The notes below the pieces were generated by a model. It did no database searches. It was not told the origin of the DNA and worked only from the letters and a program-made list of their open reading frames with translations. The position numbers and the translations under genes are program-made. DNA of 64,000 bases from AC-32 sp963754265. Its GTDB lineage: Bacteria; Actinomycetota; Thermoleophilia; Gaiellales; Gaiellaceae. Position 1 is the stretch's first letter; each line of letters begins with the position of its first letter. Below are positions 15,800 to 24,740 of this stretch, piece by piece. Location: contig CAVWFB010000003.1 in NCBI GenBank assembly GCA_963754265.1, positions 260,181 to 324,180 on the forward strand. The letters run 5' to 3'.

Positions 15800-18482
15800 A
15801 GAGCGAGCCGTCGCGCTCCCTCGACTCGACCCAGATCGTCCCGTTCATCCGCCGCACGAGCTCACGGCAGATGTAGAGACCGAGCCCCGTGCCGCCGACG
15901 CCGCGCGTGAGGTTCGGGTCGACCCGGTAGAACTTCTCGAAGATCCGCCTCTGCTCCCCCTGCGCGATCCCGAGGCCGCGGTCACGGACGCTGAAACGCA
16001 GCGCGTGATCGCGCCTGGCCACCTCGACCTCGACGGAACCGCCGTCGGGCGAGTACTTGATCGCATTGTCGACGAGGTTGGTCAGCACCTGGCGCACCTT
16101 GTCGGGGTCGGCCGCGACGGGTGGCAGGTCCGGCTCCAGCTTCAGTGAGAGCTCGATGTCGGTCGGGAGGTGCAGCCGCGCGACGTCGACCACGGTGCGG
16201 GTCAGCTCCTCGGCGTCGTAGCTGCCGATGGTGATCGGCAGGCGGTCGGCGTCGAGCTTGCTCGCCCACAGGATGTCGTTCACGGTTCGCGCGAGCCGGT
16301 CCGACTCGCCGGAGATCATCGCCAGGAGCCGCTCGCGCTGCGCGTCGTCGAGCCGCAGGTCGTCTCGCTGGAGCGTCAGCGCCGCTCCATAGATCGCCGC
16401 GAGCGGGGTCCGCAGCTCGTGCGAGACCGTCGAGACGAAATCCGCCCTCAGCTCCTCCAGCACCCGCTCCTCGGTCAGGTCCCGGAACGCGTAGACGGTT
16501 CCGTCCCCGAAGTCGGCGCCGACGATCGAGAGCCAGAGCTCCCGGTCGGGAAGCTGCAACGGCAGGGTCTCGGCCCGGACGGCGGCTGCAGGCGCGCGTG
16601 TCACGGGCACACGGTCCACGATCAGCGCCCAGCCCGGGATCGCGTCGGCAGCGGCGCGTCCCACGACCTCGTTCGCGCCCAGAAAGGTCATCGCCTCCGC
16701 AGCGCGGTTCCAGTGACGAACGAGCCCGTCCGCGTCGATCAGGAACACGCCGTCGGCGACGTGCTCGAGGACGCGGGCCGCGTCGCCGCGTCGCTCCGCC
16801 TCGTCGAAGAGCCGGGCATTGTCCACCGCGACCGCCACCCGCCGCCCCAGCTCTTCCGCGGTCGCGAGGTCCTCGGGCCCGTAGAGTCGCTCGGGCCGGT
16901 CCGAGAGCAGGGTCAGGGCGCCGAGCACCCGCCCGCGCGCCATGAGCGGGAGGGAGATCGACGAGGTCATCCCGATCTCCCGAAGCCCAGCAAGCCGCTT
17001 CTGGTCGCCTCCGCTCGCCTCCCGGAGATGGTCTTCGGTGACCTCGCGGATCAGCTCGGGCCGCCCGGTGCGGATGACGTAGCCCGGGCCGTGGAGTGCC
17101 TCGAGGGTCGGCGGAAACCGTTCGCGGAAGGCAGGGTCTTCGGCCAGCCGCTCCGGGTCGGAGTGCGCGACGGCCAAGCGCTCGAGGCGGCCCGAGGGGT
17201 CGACGATGTCGATCAGGCACCAGTTCCCGAGGTACGGCACGGCGAGCGTGCTCAAGCGCCGGAGTGCAGTCGCGTGGTCGAGCGTCGAGCCCAGCAACTC
17301 GCTCGCTTCGGCGAGGAACTCGAGCCGGCGGCTCGCAGCGCGCTCGTCCTCGTAGAGGCGCGACTGCTCGATCGCGAGCGAGACGCGGTCGGCGAGCAGC
17401 TGCAGGGTGCGCTCGTCCTGCTCGCCGAAAAGCCGCGGTTCCATCGTCCCGACGTGGAGGACGCCCAGGAGGCGGCCCTCGACGAGGAGTGGCACGCCGA
17501 GCAGCGATTTCAGCCCTTTCTGGGGCAGGAGCGGGTTGAGCAGCTCAGCCTTGCCGACATCGGGGATGAAGACCGGCCGGCGCTCCTGGGCGACCCGGCC
17601 CGCGAAGCCGCGGCCGAGTGGAACCCGAACCCGCTTGCCCGCCTCGATGTCCTCCTCGAGGCCCTCGGACCAGCGCGCGACGAGCTCCTCTCGCTTCTCG
17701 TCCAGGAGGAGCGCGACCGCGGTGTCGACGCGCATGATCCTGCGGATCCCTTGGAGAAGGTTCCTCAGGAGGCCGTCGAGGTCGAGATGCGCGAGGGCCG
17801 CCTCCGAGATGACCTCGAGGTCGCGCAGGCGAGCGACCGCCTCTTCGGCATCCGCGCGTGCCTCGCGCTCTCGCGCGAAGAGCATCGCGTTGTCCACGGC
17901 CAGCGCCGCTCGGCTCGCGAGGCCTTCCGCGAGCGCCACCTCGGCCTCGCCGTACTCGCGCTCCGACTCCGACCAGGACAGCGTCAGCGCGCCAAGGGTG
18001 TGGCCGCGGGCGACCAGCGGCACCGCCATGGCCGCGCGCGGAGCGAGCTTGGTGATCAGCTCGAGGTGCCGCTCGTCACGAACCGTCGAGGCCAGCGACT
18101 CCGGGTCGAACTCGCGGAAGACCACCGCCTCCCCCGCGCGCAGCGCCCGCGCCGCCGGTTGCGGCGAGTCGATGGTCGGCGGATAGAGCATCCGCATCTC
18201 GCGCAGCAGGTCTTCCTTCCCGGGATCGACAGCCGCCACCGCAACCTGATGGATGGTGGCGCCGTCGCTCTCCAGGACGTCGACGATGCACCAGTCGGCC
18301 AGGGCCGGGACGGTGAGCTGCGCGACGCGAACGAGCGTCGCCTCCCAATCGAGGGAGGCCGCGAGCGCCTCGCCCGCCTCGGCAAGGAAGCGGACTCCGG
18401 CGTCGGCAGCCTCTCTGGAGGCTTGCCTGTGGGCCTCCACGTCTTCGCCTGCCGCAGATGGGATCTGTTCGCTAGTGGCCAT
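15774..18482 (-). CDS. multi-GAF/PAS sensor histidine kinase
   Basis: 902-aa soluble hybrid sensor: three GAF domains (roughly 30-190, 215-380 and 390-555), one PAS domain (about 570-640, HVADGVFLIDADGLVRHWNR), HisKA with STVSHELRTPLAAIYG, and HATPase with VDNAIKYSPDGG and GVGGTGLGLYICRELV. The start MATSEQIPSA at 18482 is where homology begins; the frame is open further but lacks conserved residues. GAF1 and GAF3 share an Asp-Trp/Asn-Trp-Cys start (ADWCIVDV, GNWCLIDI). Likely senses a soluble signal or redox state; orphan kinase. Confidence 0.92.
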   Translation of the reverse strand: MATSEQIPSAAGEDVEAHRQASREAADAGVRFLAEAGEALAASLDWEATLVRVAQLTVPALADWCIVDVLESDGATIHQVAVAAVDPGKEDLLREMRMLYPPTIDSPQPAARALRAGEAVVFREFDPESLASTVRDERHLELITKLAPRAAMAVPLVARGHTLGALTLSWSESEREYGEAEVALAEGLASRAALAVDNAMLFAREREARADAEEAVARLRDLEVISEAALAHLDLDGLLRNLLQGIRRIMRVDTAVALLLDEKREELVARWSEGLEEDIEAGKRVRVPLGRGFAGRVAQERRPVFIPDVGKAELLNPLLPQKGLKSLLGVPLLVEGRLLGVLHVGTMEPRLFGEQDERTLQLLADRVSLAIEQSRLYEDERAASRRLEFLAEASELLGSTLDHATALRRLSTLAVPYLGNWCLIDIVDPSGRLERLAVAHSDPERLAEDPAFRERFPPTLEALHGPGYVIRTGRPELIREVTEDHLREASGGDQKRLAGLREIGMTSSISLPLMARGRVLGALTLLSDRPERLYGPEDLATAEELGRRVAVAVDNARLFDEAERRGDAARVLEHVADGVFLIDADGLVRHWNRAAEAMTFLGANEVVGRAAADAIPGWALIVDRVPVTRAPAAAVRAETLPLQLPDRELWLSIVGADFGDGTVYAFRDLTEERVLEELRADFVSTVSHELRTPLAAIYGAALTLQRDDLRLDDAQRERLLAMISGESDRLARTVNDILWASKLDADRLPITIGSYDAEELTRTVVDVARLHLPTDIELSLKLEPDLPPVAADPDKVRQVLTNLVDNAIKYSPDGGSVEVEVARRDHALRFSVRDRGLGIAQGEQRRIFEKFYRVDPNLTRGVGGTGLGLYICRELVRRMNGTIWVESRERDGSLFTFELPAA

Positions 18483-18598
18483 GAACGAGACCCGTTGTGA
18501 CCTCCGCACTGGACGTCGGACTCTACCCCGGCTCAGCCGCCCGCACGAGGATCCGGCTCGCGTTTGAGATCCGCAACGCTCGACGCCGCAATCGCCGG

Positions 18599-18973
18599 CT
18601 AGTCGCGGCGCGTGCCGCGCCAGGGCCCGGGCACGAAGTCGAGCACGACGTTCACGGCCCAGACGATGACGGTCGCCCAGACCAACGCCATCAGACCATG
18701 GATCTGGAAGCCGTCGATGAACAGCGACGTGAGCCAGAGCATCACCATCGCCACGCCGAACCACACCAAGCCGAGCGTGATGAAGGCGAACGGCAGGGTG
18801 AGGGCTCGCAGGACCGGCTTGACGATCGTGTTCAGGATCCCGAACAGCGCGGCCGCCTTGATCAGCGCTCCCGCCGAGTCGGCCGTGACACCGCTCAGCA
18901 CGGCCGTAACGACCGCCAGGACGACGGCGTTCGCAAGCCAGGAGAGGAGCAGCTGCTTGGCGGCTTGAGTCAT
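18599..18973 (-). CDS. phage holin family 4 (DUF360-like) membrane protein
   Basis: 124-aa protein with four membrane helices, including LFGILNTIVKPVLRALTLPF and ITLGLVWFGVAMVMLWLTSL, the signature of the PF04020 holin_4_2 family. These are chromosomal membrane proteins in actinobacteria despite the name. ATG 18973 overlaps the stop of the upstream gene by 4 bp. Confidence 0.88.
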   Translation of the reverse strand: MTQAAKQLLLSWLANAVVLAVVTAVLSGVTADSAGALIKAAALFGILNTIVKPVLRALTLPFAFITLGLVWFGVAMVMLWLTSLFIDGFQIHGLMALVWATVIVWAVNVVLDFVPGPWRGTRRD

Positions 18974-19614
18974 CGACTCGGTGCAGAGACTCTCATGGCC
19001 GACGGATGCAGGAGCGGGACCACGGGCAGCCAATCCCTGCGAAGCACCGACAGGAGCGAGGGAGGCGTGATCGCCACCGCCGTCCCGCCGGCCGGCCGGC
19101 GACCGCCTCGCAGATACCCGCCGGGCGTCCACCTCAGGAGCTCCCGGCCGAGCACGAGGAACGGCTCGCGCCGGTGAAGCACGAAGGCACCGTCGGGAAG
19201 CTCGTCGAACGCCACCTCGTGGTGGCGCTGGGCCCGCGTGCCGGGAACGACGCGCTCGCCGTGGAGCTGGGCGTCGATCGCGTCGGCTCCGGCCTGCCCG
19301 GGGTGAAGGTCGTTCCAAATGGCGGTCAGGCGGACGTAGTCCTCGCGCCGGCACTCCGCGCAGGGCCGGTGCCCGGCGGCGAAGGCGGTCGCCTCGTCGA
19401 GGAAGAACAGCTCCGTGTAGCGCCCCGGCTGCATGAGCCGTCGCCGGTGCCGAGCGCGAAACCGTAGGCGGCAGGCGATCCAGCGCTTGCCGCTGTAGCT
19501 GCGGCGGATTCTCCCCTCGGCATCGTGCAAGGAGCCGCGGTTGCCGTAGAGGAGACCCCGCTCCGGGGTCGCAACCAGCCGGCTGAGCGGCGTGACGCGG
19601 TTCTGCAGCGGCAT
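18970..19614 (-). CDS. conserved hypothetical protein with CxxC motif
   Basis: 214-aa protein with conserved-looking blocks: NRGSLHDAEGRIRRSYSGKR, PGRYTELFFLDEATAFAAGH and RPCAECRREDY (metal-binding-like, similar in appearance to the Ada zinc region). I recognise this as a conserved actinobacterial family of unknown function. It is rich in Arg and has no signal peptide or membrane helix. It overlaps the holin-like gene by 4 bp, so the two are probably co-transcribed. Confidence 0.78.
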   Translation of the reverse strand: MPLQNRVTPLSRLVATPERGLLYGNRGSLHDAEGRIRRSYSGKRWIACRLRFRARHRRRLMQPGRYTELFFLDEATAFAAGHRPCAECRREDYVRLTAIWNDLHPGQAGADAIDAQLHGERVVPGTRAQRHHEVAFDELPDGAFVLHRREPFLVLGRELLRWTPGGYLRGGRRPAGGTAVAITPPSLLSVLRRDWLPVVPLLHPSAMRVSAPSR

Positions 19615-19674
19615 CGACCGATGAGTCTCTACGTTGCCGCCGGTCTACACCTCGGACGCGGAAAGGGGAGAGCG

Positions 19675-20404
19675 ATGCCGAACCACAAGATCGGAACGCG
19701 CGAGGAGTGGTCTGCGGCGCGCGCGAAGCTGCTGGAGCGAGAGCAGGAGCTCGGCCGGCTCGACGAAGAGCTGGAGAAGCAGCGCAAGGAGCTGCCGTGG
19801 GTACCGGTCGAGAAGGAGTACACGCTCGACACCGAGGAGGGGAAGAAGACGTTGGTCGAGCTGTTCGACGGCCGGTCGCAGCTTCTGATCTACCACCTCA
19901 TGTTCGGCCCGTCCTACGAAGCCGCCTGTCCCGGTTGCACCGGCCTGGCCGACCACTTGGACGCGGCGCTCGTCCACATGAACAACCGTGACGTGACCTT
20001 GATGTGCATCTCGCGCGCGCCCATCGAGAAGCTGAGCGCATACAGGCAGCGGATGGGGTGGACGTTCCCGTGGGCCTCGTCGTTTGCGAGCGACTTCAAC
20101 TTCGACTTCGACTTCTCGCGCAGCGACGACGGAGATGCAGACCGGCGAGCTCGCAAAGGAGATCGCGGAAGCGCCCGACTGGCTCAAGGACTGGGCCGAC
20201 AGCGTCGGGACCGATCTGGCCTCCGGGATGGCCGAATCACCCGGCTGGAGCGTCTTCGCCCGCGAGAACGGAAGCGTCTACCACACGTACTCGCGCACCG
20301 CGCCCGACCGCTTCCTGCTCTCGCCCTACTACGCCCAGCTGTTGGACCAGGTCCCGGCCGGGCGCGACGTCGACTTCCCGCTTCGCCGCCACGACGAGTA
20401 CTGA
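19675..20404 (+). pseudogene. DUF899 family protein, frameshifted
   Basis: The first part (19675 to about 20120) reads as a DUF899 thioredoxin-like protein: GTREEWSAARAKLLEREQEL, FGPSYEAACPGCTGLADHLD, RMGWTFPWASSF. The rest of the domain (SPGWSVFARENGSVYHTYSR to FPLRRHDEY, ending 20404) is one frame over. The switch is at 20116-20125 (TCGCGCAGCG); adding back one GC would join FSR to AATTEMQTGELAKEIAEAP. ATG 19675 has GGGGAG upstream. Either a pseudogene or a sequence error. A degraded extra copy of its last 106 bp lies at 20615-20721. Confidence 0.8.
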
Positions 20405-20810
20405 CGGAGCCGGATTCGATGGAGAGTAAGAAGTGGGGCCTAGCCAAGACCGCAGTTGGCCAGAACTGAGACCTGTTTTGGCGTCTTGCCCCCAAGCGCC
20501 ACCGCATCGGCCCCACTCGTCAAGGCTCCCAGACTTGGCGTACTCCTGTCCATGGGCCATCCGGCCCATCTTCCTTCTCAAGGGGCCTAGCGGACACAAG
20601 TTCGTAGGTTGAATCGCGCCCGACCGCTTCCTGCTCTCGCCCTACTAACGCCCAGCTGCTCGACCAGGTCCCGAACGGGCGCGACGCCGACTTCCCGCTT
20701 CGCCGCCACGACGAGTACTGAGGCACGAAAAGGCGGATTTCCGATGCCAAGACGATCGGAACCTGTCAGTGCCGATGGCTGCGGCCGGCGGGCGACGATT
20801 GCGATGCCAG
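20405..20810 (+). other. gene-free stretch after the DUF899 gene
   Basis: 406 bp without an intact gene. It holds the duplicated DUF899 tail (20615-20721) and a 10-nt direct repeat GGGGCCTAGC at 20435-20444 and 20582-20591 bracketing about 140 bp. The rest shows no recognisable signal. Confidence 0.5.
20615..20721 (+). pseudogene. degraded duplicate of the DUF899 gene 3' end
   Basis: 107 bp closely match 20299-20404 (decoding around DRFLLSPYY...LLDQVP...FPLRRHDEY), with one inserted base (CTACTAACG against CTACTACG) that breaks the frame, plus several substitutions. It ends with the same TGA. This is a partial duplication in decay. Confidence 0.75.
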
Positions 20811-21359
20811 ATGGTGGGATCTACGATCTCTGCCGTGAGCGAGTACCAGCAGACGACGGGGCGCTCGACGAGCGACTGGGACGAGCTTCGTACACGGATC
20901 GCCCAGCTCGAAGGGGAGCTGGAGCAGCACCGCGAACACGAGGAGCTCGTGACCAAGACGCTCATTTCAGCGACGGGTCACGCCACCGCGATCCGGGAGA
21001 GTGCGCGGCGAGAAGCCGAGCTGACTCTGCGCAAGGCTCGAGCCGAGGCAGAGAAGAGGATGACGGGGGTCGAGCGAGAGCGGGACGACGCAAGAAATGA
21101 GTTGCTGCGACTGCGTCGGATCACAGAGCAGATGCGGAGAGGTCTCTCGGAGTTCTTGACCGCAAAAGTTGAAGAGCTCCGGCTCGAAGGTGAGGAAGGC
21201 GTGCCGGCTTCAGGGCAGAGTCAGGAGCTCGACGCGGTGCTTGGAAGCGCTGTCGAGGAGCGGGGATCCCCGCCCGAGCCTACTTCGCAGGAACGAGCGG
21301 AGATTCGGGCGCGGGGCGGACACGGGTCGAGCAGCAGGTCGCCCGATGGCTTGCCATAG
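20811..21359 (+). CDS. DivIVA-like coiled-coil protein (paralogue 1)
   Basis: About 182 aa, almost wholly charged helix: ELRTRIAQLEGELEQHREHE, then an A/R/E-rich segment (AIRESARREAELTLRKARAE) like DivIVA C-terminal helices, then RRGLSEFLTAKVEELRLEGE. The LSEFL...(A/V)EE(V/L) block recurs in the coiled-coil proteins at 21565-21876 and 26623-27168. The start is uncertain (ATG 20811 or GTG 20835); no strong Shine-Dalgarno. Probably a cytoskeletal or polar scaffold; unproven. Confidence 0.65.
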   Translation: MVGSTISAVSEYQQTTGRSTSDWDELRTRIAQLEGELEQHREHEELVTKTLISATGHATAIRESARREAELTLRKARAEAEKRMTGVERERDDARNELLRLRRITEQMRRGLSEFLTAKVEELRLEGEEGVPASGQSQELDAVLGSAVEERGSPPEPTSQERAEIRARGGHGSSSRSPDGLP

Positions 21360-21398
21360 GGGTCGTCCTGTGGTCCGGCCTGCCGCGTTGGTGCGAGC

Positions 21399-21608
21399 GT
21401 GATACCGGTTCTCGCAGGCCTCTGGGCGCTGGTCGGAGCTCTGGCCCTCGTTTGGCTCGTCGCGAGCAGGAGGTTGCGCCTCACGCGTCAGCGGCGGCCC
21501 GCGAAGTCCCAATCGACTGCTCGGGCCGCGGGTGACCTCGACGCGGAGTGGATCTACGGAGATCGTGCCGAACGGAAGCCTCAGGCGAGACCTCGAGAGG
21601 CTGAATGA
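21399..21608 (+). CDS. small single-helix membrane protein, perhaps the N-terminus of the next gene
   Basis: 69 aa: one membrane helix (PVLAGLWALVGALALVWLVA, about 3-22), then a basic tail. GTG start. It overlaps the coiled-coil gene 21565-21876, which is in the +1 frame. Restoring one GC in GGCGAGACC at 21584-21592 would fuse the tail (..KPQAR) to DLERLNEEATLEAEAIV, giving one membrane-anchored coiled-coil protein, so this may be a frameshifted 5' part rather than a separate gene. Confidence 0.5.
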   Translation: MIPVLAGLWALVGALALVWLVASRRLRLTRQRRPAKSQSTARAAGDLDAEWIYGDRAERKPQARPREAE

Positions 21609-21876
21609 GGAGGCCACGCTCGAGGCCGAGGCGATCGTGAGGGACGCGGAGCTGAAAGCCCGCGAGATCCTGGCCGCGGCCGAGCGGGCCCGCAGTCGGG
21701 TCGAGGCTGAGCTCGCCCGTGAACAGGCCCAGATGGCCGAGAAGAGCAAGAAGCTCTCTGAGTTCCTCTCAAACGCGCTCGAGGAAGTCGAGCGCGCGTC
21801 GGCGAACGGTCGAGCGAGCGCCCACGATCTGGATGAGTTGGAAGCGCTGCGCGAGGAGTTGCGCAGCACGGAATAA
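21565..21876 (+). CDS. DivIVA-like coiled-coil protein (paralogue 2)
   Basis: 103 aa from GTG 21565 (GGAG 5 nt upstream): LRRDLERLNEEATLEAEAIV, AREILAAAERARSRVEAEL, then KKLSEFLSNALEEVERA, NG, and LDELEALREELRSTE. The C-terminal 45 residues closely match the end of the protein at 26623-27168 (KKLSEFLLAALEEVEQA..NG..ELEVLRNALTGTE). No enzyme motif. It lies just before the EPS priming transferase promoter. Confidence 0.68.
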   Translation: MPNGSLRRDLERLNEEATLEAEAIVRDAELKAREILAAAERARSRVEAELAREQAQMAEKSKKLSEFLSNALEEVERASANGRASAHDLDELEALREELRSTE

Positions 21877-21932
21877 CGCCTCGGCGCGGCCGGCTAGTGG
21901 TAAGGCTTTGGTTAAGGCTTTCAACCAAGCAC

Positions 21933-21962
21933 TTGCCTCGTTTGGACAGGCCCGCTTATATA
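21933..21962 (+). promoter_or_regulatory. putative sigma-70-type promoter of the EPS priming gene
   Basis: TTGCCT (21933-21938) and TATATA (21957-21962), 18 bp apart, about 50 bp before the ATG of the sugar transferase. Just upstream TAAGGCTTT occurs twice (about 21901 and 21913), the second inside GGTT..AACC inverted arms. These are unusually AT-rich signals for this DNA and could be an operator. Confidence 0.5.
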
Positions 21963-22014
21963 GACGCTGAACGTCCAACCGTCATTGGCGTTCGACATAA
22001 GGGAGAGAAGAGGG

Positions 22015-23593
22015 ATGAGTGGACGCACGATCCCTCCGGGGGTGGGAGAGGTCGGTCGTGAACGGCTTGCGACCTTGAATGGCGCACGGAGCACGGCCAA
22101 CGGAGCCGCTAACGGGCGTCTCGAAGAGCGACTTCTACAGGCGGTCGACGACCGAACCTGGCAGCTGCTCGAGCATCGTCGGCGGACAACGAGGCCGAAA
22201 GACCGCGGCTGGCTCGTGCGGCGCTTGTTACTCGTCGCAGACCTCCTGGGCCTTTCGCTCGCATTCTTGCTCTCAGTCGGCGTTTCGAAGAACTTCGGGC
22301 ACGACGCGTGGATTGACTTCGGGATCCTGATTGCGTCGCTGCCGGTCTGGATCGTGGCCGCCAAGCTCTTCGGCCTGTATGACGAGGACGAGTCGCGGGC
22401 GGATCATTCGACACTGGACGACCTGGCCCGCGTCTTCCTTCTGGTCACGGTCGGTGCTTTCCCCCTTGCTCTAGTGGCGGGCTACTCGAACAGCGAGGTT
22501 CTGCTCTTCTGGGCCTGCGGGATCGCGTTCGTGACGACCGGCGCGTGCCGTTGCCCGCGTGGTCTCGCGGCGAACGCTCGCGTATGTGCAGAACGCCGTG
22601 ATCGTCGGCGCCGGCGACATAGGCCAGCTCGTCGCGCGCAAGCTGCTCCATCACCATGAGTACGGCATCAACCTTGTCGGCTTTGTCGACAGCGAGCCAA
22701 AAGAACGGCAGCCGAATCTCCAGCACGTGACGCTCCTGGGAGCGCCGGAGGAGCTGGCCGAAATCGTCCGACTGCTCGGTATCCAGCGCGTCATCATCGC
22801 GTTCTCGCGGGATGATCCGCAGGAGACCCTGCAGATCATCCGCTCCCTCAGGCATCGCGCAGTCCAGATCGACATCGTGCCGCGGCTCTTCGAGATCGTC
22901 GGGCCGAACGCCGAGGTCCACGCGCTCGAGGCGATGCCCATGCTCGGGCTGCCGCCCGCACGTCCTGGCCGCTCTTCGAGGCTGATCAAGCGCACGACCG
23001 ACGTTGTCGGAGCGGCGCTCCTCCTGATGGTGACTTCACCGCTCTTCGCCTTATTCGCCTGGAGGATCAAGCGAGAGTCACCTGGACCGGTGTTCTTCCG
23101 CCAGCGACGTCTCGGCATAAACCAGGAGGAGTTCACCGTCTTGAAGTTCCGCACGATGCGCGTCGATGCCGATGAGGGCCCCCACCGCGACTACATCAGG
23201 AACACGATGAACGGCGGCGGCGAGGCTGGCTCGAATGGCCTGTTCAAGCTCGAGCGCAGGGATGACGTCACGCGTTTTGGCGCGTGGCTGAGGAAGAGGA
23301 GCCTCGACGAGTTGCCTCAGCTCATCAACGTCCTGCGGGGCGAAATGTCGCTCGTCGGTCCGCGTCCGTGCCTCCCGTACGAGGTCGAGCACTTCGCACC
23401 GCATCACTTCGAGCGTTTCCTGGTCCCGGCGGGAATGACCGGCCTCTGGCAGGTGACCGCCCGTGCTCACTCGAATTTCGGTGAGGCGCTGGACATGGAC
23501 GTGCTCTACGCGCGCAGTTGGTCCCTCGGCCTCGACTTCAAGCTTCTCCTCAGGACGCCGCTTCAGCTGCTGAGGTCGGCGGCGACCTCATGA
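22015..23593 (+). pseudogene. polyprenyl glycosylphosphotransferase (EPS priming sugar transferase), frameshifted
   Basis: The first part (22015 to about 22545) gives an N-terminal cytoplasmic segment and four membrane helices (VRRLLLVADLLGLSLAFLLS, FGILIASLPVWIVAAKLFGL and on). After a +1 shift the frame 22559-23593 gives the CoA-binding-like domain (AVIVGAGDIGQLVARKLLHH) and the bacterial sugar transferase domain (KRTTDVVGAALLLMVTSPLF, VLKFRTMR, RSLDELPQLINVL, GEMSLVGPRP, GMTGLWQVTAR). The shift is at GGCGCGTGCC (22540-22549); one more GC restores TGARAVARVVSRRT. It would start the EPS unit on undecaprenyl phosphate. Start ATG 22015 has a GAGAGAAGAGG leader. Confidence 0.88.
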
Positions 23594-24715
23594 GCCGAGA
23601 GAAGGACGGGTGGCACGAGGGGAGCCAGGCCCCGGTGAGGGTCGCCGTGGTTGGGCTCGGATACTGGGGGCCCAACCTGATCCGGAACCTCCATGACATT
23701 CAGGAAGCCGACGTAGTCTGGGCGTGTGACCTGCGCCCAGAAGCACTGGCTGCGCTCGAGCGGCGCTATCCAGCCGTTCCGCGGACCACCAGCATCGACC
23801 AGGTGCTGGAGGACGAAGCCGTGGACGCAGTCGTCGTCGCTACACCGGTCTCCACGCACCACGAGCTAGCGCTAGCGGCACTCAGTGCCGACAAGCACGT
23901 CCTGGTCGAGAAGCCTCTCGCCGCGTCGTCTCAGCAAGCGGTCGAGCTACTTGACACGGCGGCCGACACGCGGCCTCGTTGTCATGCCCGGCCATACGTT
24001 CCTCTACAGCCCTCCGGTCAGGCTGATCCATGACCTGATGGAGTCCGGCGAGCTGGGCGAGATCTACTTCATCTCCACGAGTCGCGTGAATCTCGGGATT
24101 CACCAGCCCGATGTGAGCGTTGTCTGGGACCTGGGACCGCACGATTTCTCGATCCTCCGCTACTGGCTCGGCGAGCTGCCGTCGACCGTAGCCGCGCTGA
24201 CGAGGAGCTGCGTCACGCCGAATACGCCGGACGTCGCTTTCATCCACCTCGCGTTCGGGTCAGGCGCCATCGCACATGTCGAGCTTGCATGGCTTGCCCC
24301 AAGCAAGCTGCGTCGGACCACGATCGTCGGCTCAGAGAAAATGGTCGTCTACGACGACACCAGCATCGAGCCCGTCCGCATCTTCGACTCCGGCGCGCAC
24401 CTTCGCGATCCGCAAACGTTCGGCGAATACCAGCTGACCTACCGTACCGGCGACATCCTCTCTCCGAAGGTCGCCGCGACCGAGCCGCTCGCCCTGCAGC
24501 TCATCGACTTCTGTGAAGCCATTCAGAGCGGCGCGACGCCTCGGTCGTCGGCTGAGGTCGGGCTCGACGTGGTTCGCGTCATCGAGAGCGTCGATCGCTC
24601 CTTGGATGACGCCGGACGACCCGTCGCGGTCGAGCCCGCGAGACGGGACGAGCGCAAGCCCCGTTCGGGCTGCATCGGGCTGATCCCCGAGAGCTTTGAC
24701 GGGGCGGGGTCGTGA
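23590..24715 (+). pseudogene. Gfo/Idh/MocA oxidoreductase (WbpB/WlbA-like), frameshifted
   Basis: NAD-binding part in the first frame: VAVVGLGYWGPNLIRNL, AVVVATPVSTHHELA, KHVLVEKPLAAS. The substrate half (GLVVMPGHTFLYSPPVRLIH, DLGPHDFSILRYWLGELP) is in the +1 frame to 24715. The switch is at CACGCGGCC (23967-23975); one restored GC gives AADTRGLVVMPGH. The ATG overlaps the sugar transferase stop. With the aminotransferase and acetyltransferase that follow it resembles the UDP-2,3-diacetamido-hexuronate branch, making a 3-keto sugar for transamination. Confidence 0.85.
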
Positions 24716-24740
24716 CGAGCCGTACCGGACAGGTTAGGTC

